From Anaerolineae bacterium (GTDB lineage Bacteria > Chloroflexota > Anaerolineae > B4-G1), in assembly GCA_027079895.1 (NCBI GenBank), contig JALWUZ010000004.1, positions 1 to 9,485 of the forward strand: DNA of 9,485 nt, written 5' to 3'. Made by a program: the position numbers and the translations under genes. Position 1 is the stretch's first letter. Each line of letters begins with the position of its first letter. The notes beneath the pieces were generated by a model. The model was given only the letters and a program-made list of their open reading frames with translations, did no database searches and had not been told where the DNA came from. Below are positions 1-8,400 of this stretch, piece after piece.

Positions 1-2
1 TC

Positions 3-1616
3 GCGCTCTGGCTGCTGGCGCGGATGGTCAACCGGGGGGCGACGGTGAGGCGGGGCGTCCTCCTGGGGGCGGTCATCGGGCTGGCCGCGCTGACCAAGAC
101 GAGCGCACTGTTGCTCCTGGGACTCGTTCCGGTGGCGGCCTGGGACACCCGGAGGCCGCTCCGCAGCCGTGCGCTGACCGCCGCCGCCCTCGTCCTGACC
201 GCCGGACTGGTGGGCGGCTGGTGGTATCTGCGCAACGGGCTGGTGTACCACGACCCGCTCGCCCTCCACGCCCACCTGGATACCCCCTGGGGGCGCGAGT
301 CTCCCGCCGGGCTCGGCGAGTTGGCGCGGGAGTTGCCCCAGGTCTACCGCTCGTTCTGGGGCGGGTTCGGCTGGGGGCACGTCCGGTACCCCGATTGGGT
401 CTACGGCGCGGTGGGGGTGCCGCTCGTGCTGAGCCTGTTGGGGTGGATACGGGCCTGGCGGACGGGCCGCTTCCCCATCCCCAAGCGGATTGCCCTTCTC
501 GCGCTGTGCTGGGGGACGGCGGTCGGCGGTGCGCTCCTCCTCTGGATGCGGACGGTGGAGGCCCCACACGGACGGCTGCTGTTCCCGGCCCTCGGCGCGT
601 TCGCGCTGCTGACGGTGGCCGGCTGGGCCGCGCTGCCCCGGCGGGCCGCACGCCGGACGCGGACGGTGACGCTCGGCGGGCTGGCGGTGCTGGCTGCGCT
701 CACCCCGGCGGTGGTCATCCGGCCGGCCTTCGCCCCGCCCCGTCTGCTCCCTCCCGACGAGGCGGCGGCGACGGTGACGGGCCCATCGCTGCTCTTCGGC
801 ACGGGGGCGCGGCTGTTGGGGATTGCGCCAACAGCCGATTCAGCCTCCCCCGGCGGAGAGTGGGCCGTCCGCGCTTGCTGGGAGGGGGTCGCCCCGCAGG
901 ATGAGGATTACACCGTCTTCGTCCACCTGATTGGGCGGGGAAATGCGCGGGTGGCGGAGCGGTACACCTACCCCGGCCTCGGACGTTTCCCGACCTCGCT
1001 CTGGCCCGTCGGGGCGGCCTTCTGCGACACCTATCGGCTGCGGGTGGCGGAGTGGGCCCCCGCGCCGGAACTGTACGATTTGCTGGTGGGGCTCTTCGAG
1101 CGCGAGACGGGGCGGCGGCTGCCCGTCACCGACGCGGCCGGCCGTCCGGTGGAGTATCCGGTGCTGACGCAGGTGCGCGTCGCGCCGGAACGCCCCCTCG
1201 CGCTGCCGGACGAGGCGCAGCCGCTGGACTACCGCCTGGGGGAGGACGAAGTCGCCCTTATCGGCTACCGGGTCGCGGGCCGCTCTCCGCTGACGGTGAC
1301 GCTCTACTGGCGGGCCCGGCGGCCGGCGGCCGGGGACTACGTCGCCTTCGTGCATCTGGTGGCCGGCGGGGACGGCTCGCTCCTGGCCCAGCACGACGGC
1401 CGCCCGCGCTATGGCCGCTATCCCACTCCGGCATGGCGTCCGGGGGACGTGGTGCCGGACGAGCACCCGCTGACCGTCCCGGCGTGGCCGGCGGAGGCGC
1501 GGCTGTACGCGGGGCTGTACCGGGCGGATGACTTGACGCGGCTGCCGGTGGTCGGCCCGGCGGGGGCGGTGGCGGATGGCCTCATCCCCTTGCCCCTGCC
1601 GACGGGCCGTCGGTAG
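3..1616 (+). CDS. Membrane glycosyltransferase, GT39/ArnT-like (5'-truncated), with duplicated C-terminal beta domain
   Basis: The frame is open to the left edge, so the true start and the N-terminal catalytic aspartates expected in GT-C enzymes are missing; the Met at 24 is probably internal. Residues are numbered from that Met. About six hydrophobic segments are visible (roughly 11-40, 50-68, 127-141, 157-174, 184-203, 213-232). The stretches LTKTSALLLLG, GWWYLRNGLVYHDPL and HGRLLFPALGAF resemble conserved parts of polyprenyl-phosphate-sugar-dependent membrane glycosyltransferases. From about residue 254 the protein is soluble and, by topology inference, extracytoplasmic. It holds two copies of one domain (about 254-390 and 400-526) sharing FVHL, RYPT/RFPT-x-x-W and RLPV-like motifs. 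The stop is TAG at 1614-1616. The likely role is transfer of a lipid-linked sugar to an envelope acceptor; the substrate cannot be told. The family call is fairly secure, the precise function is not. Confidence 0.82.
   Translation, partial: ALWLLARMVNRGATVRRGVLLGAVIGLAALTKTSALLLLGLVPVAAWDTRRPLRSRALTAAALVLTAGLVGGWWYLRNGLVYHDPLALHAHLDTPWGRESPAGLGELARELPQVYRSFWGGFGWGHVRYPDWVYGAVGVPLVLSLLGWIRAWRTGRFPIPKRIALLALCWGTAVGGALLLWMRTVEAPHGRLLFPALGAFALLTVAGWAALPRRAARRTRTVTLGGLAVLAALTPAVVIRPAFAPPRLLPPDEAAATVTGPSLLFGTGARLLGIAPTADSASPGGEWAVRACWEGVAPQDEDYTVFVHLIGRGNARVAERYTYPGLGRFPTSLWPVGAAFCDTYRLRVAEWAPAPELYDLLVGLFERETGRRLPVTDAAGRPVEYPVLTQVRVAPERPLALPDEAQPLDYRLGEDEVALIGYRVAGRSPLTVTLYWRARRPAAGDYVAFVHLVAGGDGSLLAQHDGRPRYGRYPTPAWRPGDVVPDEHPLTVPAWPAEARLYAGLYRADDLTRLPVVGPAGAVADGLIPLPLPTGRR
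783..1601 (+). repeat. Tandem duplicated C-terminal domain within the glycosyltransferase
   Basis: This coding-level duplication has copy 1 at about 783-1193 and copy 2 at about 1221-1601. Aligned landmarks are YTVFVHLIG against YVAFVHLVA, GRFPTSLWPVG against GRYPTPAWRPG, LLVGLFE against LYAGLYR, and RRLPVTDAAGRPV against TRLPVVGPAGAVA. The copies are clearly diverged at protein level, so the duplication is old. The fold is probably a beta-sandwich, from alternating hydrophobic strands; this is inference. Confidence 0.7.
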
Positions 1617-1617
1617 C

Positions 1618-1642
1618 AAAAAGCCCCGGCGAGTGCCGGGGC
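1618..1642 (-). terminator. Rho-independent terminator of the cold-shock gene
   Basis: A perfect 8-bp stem GCCCCGGC (1623-1630) / GCCGGGGC (1635-1642) closes a 4-nt GAGT loop. On the - strand the hairpin is followed directly by five T residues (A run 1618-1622 on the + strand), the canonical intrinsic terminator layout. It lies 23 bp beyond the csp stop codon. On the + strand the hairpin is followed by CGAAGGG with no U tract, so it is oriented for csp rather than for the converging glycosyltransferase gene. Confidence 0.88.
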
Positions 1643-1665
1643 CGAAGGGTCTGCCGGGGGCGTCG

Positions 1666-1908
1666 CTAGAACGCCGGTTCGCTCTCCTCATCGAGGCCGA
1701 CGACATCCACGGCCTGGGGGCCCTTGGGCGAATCCTCCACTGTGAACTCCACCCGTTGCCCCTCTTGCAGGTTGCGGTACCCCTCCCCGCGAATGGCGGA
1801 GTAGTGGACGAAGACATCCTGCTCCTGTCCGTCGGGGCGGACGAAGCCGTACCCCTTCACACGGCTGAACCACTGAACGGTTCCTCGTGTGCGACCATTG
1901 TCACTCAT
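1666..1908 (-). CDS. Cold-shock domain protein (CspA family)
   Basis: This 80-residue protein is a single cold-shock domain, an OB-fold that binds single-stranded RNA or DNA and typically acts as a cytoplasmic RNA chaperone. The opening RGTVQWFSRVKGYGFVRP carries RNP1 (KGYGFVRP, about residues 18-25). RNP2 follows (DVFVHYSAI, about 31-39). Later come GYRNLQEGQRVEFTVED and GPQAVDVV, the usual last strands. The length is slightly above the common 65-70 residues because of a short polar N-terminus and an acidic tail ending EESEPAF. The start is fixed by the ATG at 1908-1906 with AAGGAGG 10 nt upstream. The gene is monocistronic: it has its own promoter and terminator and converges on the glycosyltransferase gene with 49 bp between stop codons. 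Which csp paralogue it is, and whether it is cold-induced, cannot be told. Confidence 0.96.
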   Translation of the reverse strand: MSDNGRTRGTVQWFSRVKGYGFVRPDGQEQDVFVHYSAIRGEGYRNLQEGQRVEFTVEDSPKGPQAVDVVGLDEESEPAF

Positions 1909-1918
1909 CGTTCTCGTG

Positions 1919-1925
1919 CCTCCTT
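1919..1925 (-). promoter_or_regulatory. Shine-Dalgarno site of csp
   Basis: The + strand CCTCCTT reads AAGGAGG on the - strand, a full match to the core anti-Shine-Dalgarno complement. There are 10 nt between it and the ATG at 1908. It supports the assigned start and suggests strong translation. Confidence 0.85.
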
Positions 1926-1951
1926 ACGTTGAACTGAATTTCGTGTGGCCT

Positions 1952-1966
1952 CCGGCGGGCCGCCGG
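1952..1966 (-). other. Small GC hairpin in the csp 5' UTR
   Basis: CCGGC (1952-1956) and GCCGG (1962-1966) can pair around a 5-nt loop, close to the predicted 5' end of the csp transcript. It is short and GC-only, so it may be chance in this base composition. Structured 5' UTRs do regulate some csp genes, but no known cold-shock UTR motif is recognised here. Confidence 0.4.
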
Positions 1967-1980
1967 CGACAACGGTCGGC

Positions 1981-2009
1981 AAGATACCACAGTTTCGGGC
2001 GGTTGTCAA
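1981..2009 (-). promoter_or_regulatory. Sigma-70-type promoter of csp
   Basis: Reading the - strand, a consensus -35 box TTGACA (2009-2004) is separated by exactly 17 bp from a -10 box TATCTT (1986-1981), one change from the vertebral TATAAT-like pattern at position 4 plus one at 5. The predicted transcription start is near 1973-1976, giving a 5' UTR of about 65 nt before the csp ATG. The boxes, spacing and correctly placed gene make this a strong prediction. Confidence 0.82.
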
Positions 2010-2041
2010 GGGGTACGAGCGGCGGGTGGCTTTTCAAAATT

Positions 2042-2074
2042 GGGGTAGGCGATGGCACTGCCATCGCCTACCCC
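2042..2074. repeat. Perfect inverted repeat (14-bp stem, 5-nt loop)
   Basis: GGGGTAGGCGATGG (2042-2055), loop CACTG, then CCATCGCCTACCCC (2061-2074). The symmetry in fact extends to 16 bp around one central base. On the - strand it is followed by AATTTTG, a weak U tract, so it could stop transcription running leftward towards the csp promoter 33 bp away. On the + strand no U tract follows. It could equally be a REP-like palindrome. The palindrome is certain, its role is not. Confidence 0.65.
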
Positions 2075-2219
2075 GCGTCCTCCAACAGCGAATGTAGCAT
2101 CTCAATCGCCGGGCTTCTTCTTGTCCATCCGTTAAAGGTTAGAACGTCGAAAAGCCCTGGGTGCTTGGCCGCGCGGTATCGTGCCGGTGGGAGGGGAAGG
2201 CTAGGGCTTCCCTCCATCT

Positions 2220-2322
2220 GGCCGAAGTTCGAGGCCGGTTTGAACACCCAGGCGGCGGATTTATCCGTCGCCGGTGAACAGGTCTCCACCTGGGGCCGAA
2301 GTTTGAGGCCGGTTTGAACCCC
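2220..2322. repeat. Imperfect 29-bp direct repeat with an intervening hairpin
   Basis: Copies at 2220-2248 and 2294-2322 share GGCCGAAGTT-GAGGCCGGTTTGAAC, differing at two positions, with a 74-bp offset. Between them GGCGGCGGA (2251-2259) pairs with TCCGTCGCC (2264-2272) around TTTA with one G-U wobble, and CAGGT/ACCTG (2279-2292) can form a second small stem. No convincing gene overlaps. The structure looks like part of a dispersed intergenic repeat family, but a single window cannot show dispersal. Confidence 0.6.
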
Positions 2323-2332
2323 ACCTCCGGCT

Positions 2333-2361
2333 TTGACAGATACAGTAAGTCGTGCTATATT
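2333..2361 (+). promoter_or_regulatory. Sigma-70-type promoter of the giant surface-protein gene
   Basis: A consensus -35 box TTGACA (2333-2338) lies 17 bp from a -10 box TATATT (2356-2361). An overlapping TATTAT (2358-2363) is a poorer-spaced alternative. The expected start is near 2367-2369, which leaves a leader of about 130 nt before the ATG at 2499. This local AT-rich patch stands out in GC-rich surroundings and is correctly placed for the downstream gene. Confidence 0.8.
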
Positions 2362-2371
2362 ATTGCCCATT

Positions 2372-2389
2372 ACCTAAGCAACCTAAGCA
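2372..2389 (+). repeat. 9-bp tandem repeat in the leader
   Basis: ACCTAAGCA occurs twice in direct succession (2372-2380 and 2381-2389), only a few bases after the predicted transcription start of the giant gene. It could be an operator half-site pair or chance slippage; no regulator is recognised. Confidence 0.5.
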
Positions 2390-2400
2390 ATCGAAGGTGG

Positions 2401-2411
2401 AAAGGAGGTGA
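2401..2411 (+). promoter_or_regulatory. Orphan Shine-Dalgarno-like sequence in the leader
   Basis: AAAGGAGGTGA is an 11-base complement to the 3' end of 16S rRNA, longer than the SD actually used by the gene. No ATG, GTG or TTG follows at a usable distance. The overlapping GTG at 2408 would encode only four codons and sits inside the SD itself. It may be a ribosome standby site or the remnant of a leader peptide. Confidence 0.5.
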
Positions 2412-2486
2412 GCACGGCGTAACAATCGAGCCATAGTTTCCCGGCAGACGCGAATCAGCATTTTGTTCAATGGCATATACCAAGAG

Positions 2487-2494
2487 AGGAGAAG
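2487..2494 (+). promoter_or_regulatory. Shine-Dalgarno site of the giant gene
   Basis: AGGAGAAG ends 4 nt before the ATG at 2499; the AGGAG core is 7 nt from it. The position, together with a signal peptide immediately after the ATG, fixes this start over any upstream in-frame alternative. Confidence 0.75.
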
Positions 2495-2498
2495 TGAT

Positions 2499-5400
2499 AT
2501 GATCGGCAAGACCTTTTGGAGAGGGTTGACCATCCTGGTTGTACTCAGTATGGTCGTGCCCTACGTGCAGGCCGCGCCGGGCGCGGCCGGTCGCCCCGCG
2601 CCGGTGGACACTACGATCCTGCCGGCGTGGGGCCTCACATCCGAGACGCCTGCCAGACCGCAGGCGGTCACCGGCAAGGTGACTATTTTCACCGAAGGCT
2701 TTGAGGTCTCCGTCCCCCCGCCGGGATGGACTGAGCAGGATGTCAACGGGACGTCCGGTGATTGGGCTCAGAGTACCGACACAGTTCACCCCTCCGGAGG
2801 AGGCGTGCATGGCGGGACGTACCTGGCGTATTTCAACAGTTGGACAGCAAGTTGGGGCTATTCGACCAGAATGTACACCACCGGCATCAGCCTGACTCCG
2901 GCGGACAATGACTACTATCTCAGCCTGTGGATGTACCATGACACCGTATATTCCAACGACGACCAGTTGCAGATCGAGGTGGACGACGGTTCCGGCTGGG
3001 CGGACGTGGGCGCCGCCATCCCGCGTTATGACGGCTCGACCGGCTGGAAACAGCACACGGTGGACCTCTCGGCTTATGCCGGACGGGTCATCAGTCTGAG
3101 TCTCAAAGGCATCAGTGACTATGGAAGTGACGTTCACATTGATGACCTGGAGTTGTACCGAGTTCCGCCGGAGCCTGATATGAGCACCTCGGCCAAGTCA
3201 GCGGTGACCGATCTCGCTTCCTGGCTCATCACCTACACCGTCTCGATCGTCAACTCCGGCAAGGCAAGTGCTCCCTCGGTCTACCTGACCGACACCATCC
3301 CGGTCGATACTTCTTATCTCCCCGGTTCGGCGATCGCCTCCACCGGCACGGTAACGGAAGGGGCGGGCTACCTGGAGTGGGCCGGTTCGGTCACCAGCCA
3401 GACGACCGAGTACCTCACCTTCACCGTGCTCATCAACAACGGCAATCCGCTCTACGGTGTTACCATCACCAACACCGCCTGGATCAGCGAGCCCAACACC
3501 GGCTGGGTCTCGCCGACGGTGGTCGTCAACACCCCGCCCTTCGTCTCCGATCTGAGCGGTTCGACGAAGGACGCCATCCCCCAAAACAGTTACGGGTTCG
3601 TGCGGGTGATTCCGGGCGAGATGTTCCCCTACACCATCACCCTCGTCAACTCCGGTGTCGCCAGCGCGACCCACGCGGTGGTCACCGACACTTTCCCCGC
3701 CGGCGCCCAGTACGTCCCCGGTTCGGCCTGGGCCAGCAGCGGCAGTCTCCTCACCTCGGCCGATATGCTCACCTGGACCGGCACCGTGTCCGACAACGGC
3801 GGTATGGTGGAGATTGGGTTCCTGATGCAAGCCATCTCCCTGGGGCAGGCGGTGGACAACTCCGCCTGGATAACGGGCGACGGCACTATGCGGCGGGTGG
3901 ACGCCCCGATGGTCGGCATCCAGAACGAGAACGCCTACTGTGAGGGAGCCTGGTATCTCGACCCGGTCAGCGACACTGTGACCGGTACCATCGTGGATCA
4001 CGACGATGACGACGGTTTCTGGGGGTTCGGTTACGACGTCTGGTTCGTTCTCATCCCCACCGCCACCGGACGGGTCACTTTGACCGTGGACTCGACCGGC
4101 GGCAGTGACCTGGCGATCGGCACTTCCGACGGGGGCTGCGGCGGCAACTTCACCACGTTGGATTCCAGTTACGGCAACAACGCTGAGGTCAACGTGGATG
4201 TGAATTACCTGGAGACGTACTATGTGCTCGTTGACGACACCGGAGATTACACCCTGACCGTCAACGGCAAGTACGAGCCGCTCCAGCCGCGCTTCCAGGG
4301 CTGGAAGGGCGGCCCGCCGATCGCGGACCGTCGCCCGGTGACCTATGTGATCCACTTCGAGAACTACGGCGAGATCACGGCTACCAATGCCTCCATCGTG
4401 GATACCTTCCCCGCCGGCACCACCGGCCCGGCCCAGAACGTGTTCATCGAGCAGCCGGCCTCCGGTGGGTTGGTGACCAACACCGCCACTATGCTCGAGT
4501 GGAACGGCGAACTGCCGCCGTTGACCGGCATCACCATCACCTACTCCATCACGCCGGTGGGCGTTTGCGATAGCGGCATTCAGACCAACACCGCCGTCAT
4601 CAGCGACCCCCAGGCGACGACGGCCGTCGCCGTCACCGCCCCGCCGGTCACCGGCAGATGGTGGGTGTACTACTTCTCCGATTTCGAGATGGACGACGGC
4701 GGCCTGGTGCCCCAGGGCTTCGACCTGGCTACCGGAGCCCCCACCACCTCCACCTGGGAGTGGGGCGAGCCACAAAGTAGTGGCCCATCCAACGCGCACT
4801 CCGGCGACAACGAATGGGGCACCAACTTGAGCGGCAACTTCGACGACACCATCACCGACACCCTGACCTCGCCGGTCATTGACCTCGCCGACTACACCGG
4901 CGACGGGCCGCTCTACCTGACTTACTGGGATTGGCGCAATCACTATGCCGATGAAGAGTGGGCCGTCCTGTATGTCAGCAGCACCTCCACCGGCGGCTGG
5001 GTGCCGATCTGGGCCGACCAAGTGGATCAACGGTACTGGCAGTGGCACGGTTTCGACATCGCCGCCATTGGCGTCGTCGCTCCCGGCGACCGGATGCAGG
5101 TGCGCTTCTCGTGGATCGGCAATGACGACGGAGATACCATTGATGGCTGGTTCATTGACGACTTGAGCGTCTACGAGCCATGCCCGTTCACCGCTCTGGA
5201 CGTCTACAAGTTGGGGCCGTCTGAAGTCGCCGGCGGCGACCCGCTGGTCTACAACGTCGTCCTCCGCAACTATGGGATGGCGGTGGCTAACGGCGTGCTC
5301 CTGACTGACACTCTCGACCCTGACACTGTCTATCAGGGGGGCGCGTATGCCAGCGGCGGCTTCCTGGACGATAGCCAGGGGGTCAGCGGCACCCTCTACT

Positions 5401-8400
5401 GGTATGGAGACGTCTCCTACGTTGACCCGGTGGTCATCACCATCCCGGTGAAGACCGTCGGCTGTGACATTTTCGTCACCAACACCGTCGCGGTGTCCCA
5501 TACCTCGCTCTCGGGTGTCATCTCGGATACTGCTTCCACTCACTTGAGCAGCGGCGCGATGTTCATCAACGAGAGTTTCGAGGGCACCTTCCCGCCGGCG
5601 GGGTGGAGCACTGCGGAAACCGGAGCCAATGATGACCCCGGCTGGCAACAAACAACCTTGCGGGTTCACTCTGGCTCATACGCGGCCTACCACAATGACG
5701 ACAACACCACCGGTGATGCCATCGCCTGGCTCATCACCCCTCAGTTCACCCCCACGGCTCGGACGGAACTATCCTTCTGGCAAAACCAGAATTACGACTC
5801 TTACTACAACTACCACGGCATCTGGGTTTCCACCTCCTCCAACGACCCGGCTGATTTTACAGAATTGACGGAACTGGGAGCCGGTACAGAGGATACGTGG
5901 GAACAGAAGATCATCACGCTCACCAATTACGCCGGGCAGCCCATCTACTTGGCCTTCCGTTATGAGGGAGACTATGACGACGAATGGTACGTTGATGATG
6001 TCAAGATCTACGAAACCTGCTCCACCATCAACGTCTACAAGTTCGCCCCGGCCAGTGTGCCCCCCGGTGAACTGTTCACCTACACCATCCAGGTTGACAG
6101 CGCCACCACCGCGACCAACGTCATCCTGACCGACACCCTCGACCCCGGCACCTCCTACGCCGGAGGAGCGCGTGCCAGCCAGGGTACAGTGAACGACAGC
6201 CTGGGCGGTTCGGGGTCCATCTTCTGGACCGGCGCCATCTCCCCCGGTCAGTCGCTGTTCCTGGACATCCCGGTTGTGATGACCGCTACCTCCGGGCAGG
6301 TGGTCAACACCGTCGTGGTGACTCACTCCTCTCTGGCGGCCGAGCGGTCGGACATCGCCACCACGCAGGTATGCCAGGCGGCGTCCAATGCTGACTTCGA
6401 CTACTTCCCGCCCGTGCCGTTCGTGAACGAGACGGTCATGTTCACCGGCACGGCGACCGGCACTCGGCCGATCAACTACGTGTGGGACTTCGGCGATGGC
6501 TCCGCCCCTGTCGGCGGGCCCAGACCATCCCACAGTTACGCCGCCGCCGGTGACTACACGGTGACGATGACCGCTAACAACTCCTGCGGCAGCGATGTCA
6601 TCTCCTACGTCGTCTCCGTCTGTGAGCCGATCATCGGGGCCGACTTCATCTTCGCGCCGCCGGATCCGTGGACGTATGAGACGGTGTTCTTCACCGGTTC
6701 GGTGGTGAGCGGGAGCAATCCGGTCTACGACTGGGACTTCGGCGACGGGATTACCGCAACCGGTCAGTACACCTCCCACGCTTACGCTGCGAGCGGCGAC
6801 TACGTCGTCGCGCTGACCGTCGCCAACGGGTGCAGCAGCGCGGTCGTCACCTACTTCGTCTCCGTCTGCGAGCCGGTGTACGGCCCGTCGCTCGGCTACG
6901 CGCCCGCCTATCCGCGCGTGGATGAGGTGATCACCTTCACCGGCGGTGTGGTGAGCGGCACGCCCCCCGTGGACTACCTGTGGGACTTCGGCGATGGGCA
7001 GGGTGGCATCGGCATCACCACGACCCACTCCTACGTTGCCGAGGGGCTCTACACCGTCGTGATGACGGCCACCAACTGCGGCGGGGCTGAGGTCTCCATC
7101 TCGACCACCGTCGAGGTCTGCAATCCGGTGGAGAACGTGACCACGACCATCGCCAACGTGGGCACGATCTACACCGACACGGTGGTGGAGTTCGACACCG
7201 ACATCGCCCCGGACGACGCTCACACGCCGTACTCCTACACGGTGGACTTCGGCGACGGCACGGTCGTGAGCGGTGCGGCGAGTGACGACCCCTTGACCGT
7301 GACCCACTCCTACGCCCTCACCGGCACGTACTGGGTCATCGTCTCGGTCGAGAACTGCCATATGCCCGCCCCGGCGACCGACGTCGTCTCCCTCACGGTG
7401 TACGAGCATGGAGTCTGCATCCCTCTGTCGGATGTCTCCATCAGCGGCCCGCAGACGGGCGAGCCCGGTATCTACACCTTCAACGCCTCCTCCGCGCCGA
7501 ACGACGCCACCACTCCGGTCACTTACACGTGGGACGACGGCGTCACGGGGACGGTCTCAGTACGCACTCTGGGCGACGGCGTCCACACGCTGATGGTGAC
7601 GGCGACCAACTGCGCCGGGCCGGTGACGGACACCCACATCATCACCATCTGCACGCCGGTGGACGGGTATTCCTTCACCTACTCCCCCGCTGCCCCGATG
7701 GTGAATGAGCAGGTTCAGTTCACCGGTTCTGTGACCACCGGCACCGCGCCGATCTACTACGAGTGGGACTTCGGCGACGGGAGCACGGCGACCGGGCAGT
7801 ACCCGACTCACACCTACACCACGGGCGGTTCCTACGATGTCGTGATGACGGTCACCAACTGCTCCGGGAACGGCATCGGGGTCATCACCGAGAGCATCTA
7901 CGTCTGCGAGGCGGTCTCCGGCCTCGGCGCCGACTACGCGCCGCCCGCTCCGGCGTCGAACGAGACGGTCCACTTCACCGCCTCGGTGACCTCCGGCAGC
8001 GAGCCAATCAACTACGAGTGGGACTTCGGCGACGGGGTCACGGCGACCGGGCAGTATCCGACGCACACCTTCGCCTCCGGCGACTACACCGTCGTGGTGA
8101 CGGCCACCAACTGCGGCGGGTTCGATGTGTACTCCTTCACGGTCTCGGCCTGCACTCCGATCGCGGACGCCGACTTCACCTTCGCGCCGGACCTCCCGCT
8201 GGCCGGTGAGGAGATCTCCTTCTCCGGCGTGGTGACCGGTGGAGACGCCCCCGTCGTGTACGAGTGGGACTTCGGCGACAACTCGCCTGTCGAGACGGGA
8301 CAGAACGTCACTCACACCTATGCCGACAGCGGAGTCTACAACGTCGTGATGACGGCCACCAACTGCTCCGGCAACGGGGTGGTGGTGGTGCGGAAGACGG

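Larger units (their letters stand above)
1909..2498. other. Divergent intergenic region with two promoters and repeats
   Basis: This 590-bp stretch separates the leftward csp gene from the rightward giant gene. In order it holds the csp SD and 5' UTR, the csp promoter, a strong palindrome, repeat-like DNA (about 2075-2322), the giant gene's promoter and its long leader. A 100-codon frame on the - strand (2068-2370) crosses it, but it overlaps the rightward promoter, ends inside the palindrome and encodes the repeats twice, so I do not treat it as a gene. Confidence 0.7.

Noticed and set aside
840..1817. A 325-codon - strand frame across the glycosyltransferase 3' end and csp
   Set aside because: It overlaps two well-supported genes and the terminator, and is rich in R/P/G as expected for a composition artefact.
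1889..2317. A 142-codon + strand frame beginning within csp
   Set aside because: It overlaps the csp start, SD and promoter on the other strand, has no SD and no recognisable domain.
2042..2322. Intact insertion sequence
   Set aside because: No transposase frame, no matching terminal inverted repeats at the two ends and no evident target-site duplication.
2068..2370. A 100-codon - strand frame in the intergenic region
   Set aside because: It starts on the transcription start region of the giant gene, overlaps the TTGACA/TATATT promoter, translates the 29-bp repeat twice and stops inside the palindrome. Its last 30 residues look somewhat protein-like, so a degraded gene cannot be wholly excluded.
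2401..2498. Known riboswitch (for example c-di-GMP type I) in the leader
   Set aside because: The conserved core motifs I know for this class are not present; only a weak long-range stem and SD-like sequences are seen.
3198..5669. An 823-codon open frame on the - strand opposite the giant gene
   Set aside because: It is antisense to recognisable DUF11, PPC-like and anchor-J modules, is full of low-complexity G/D/V/H stretches, has no family motif or evident SD, and follows from the GC-rich third positions of the + strand gene.
5769..7409. A 546-codon - strand frame, and similar ones at 7557-8315 and 8508-9398
   Set aside because: They mirror the PKD array; their internal repeats such as GRRHHDGV are reverse translations of the + strand repeats. 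No start signals or known domains.
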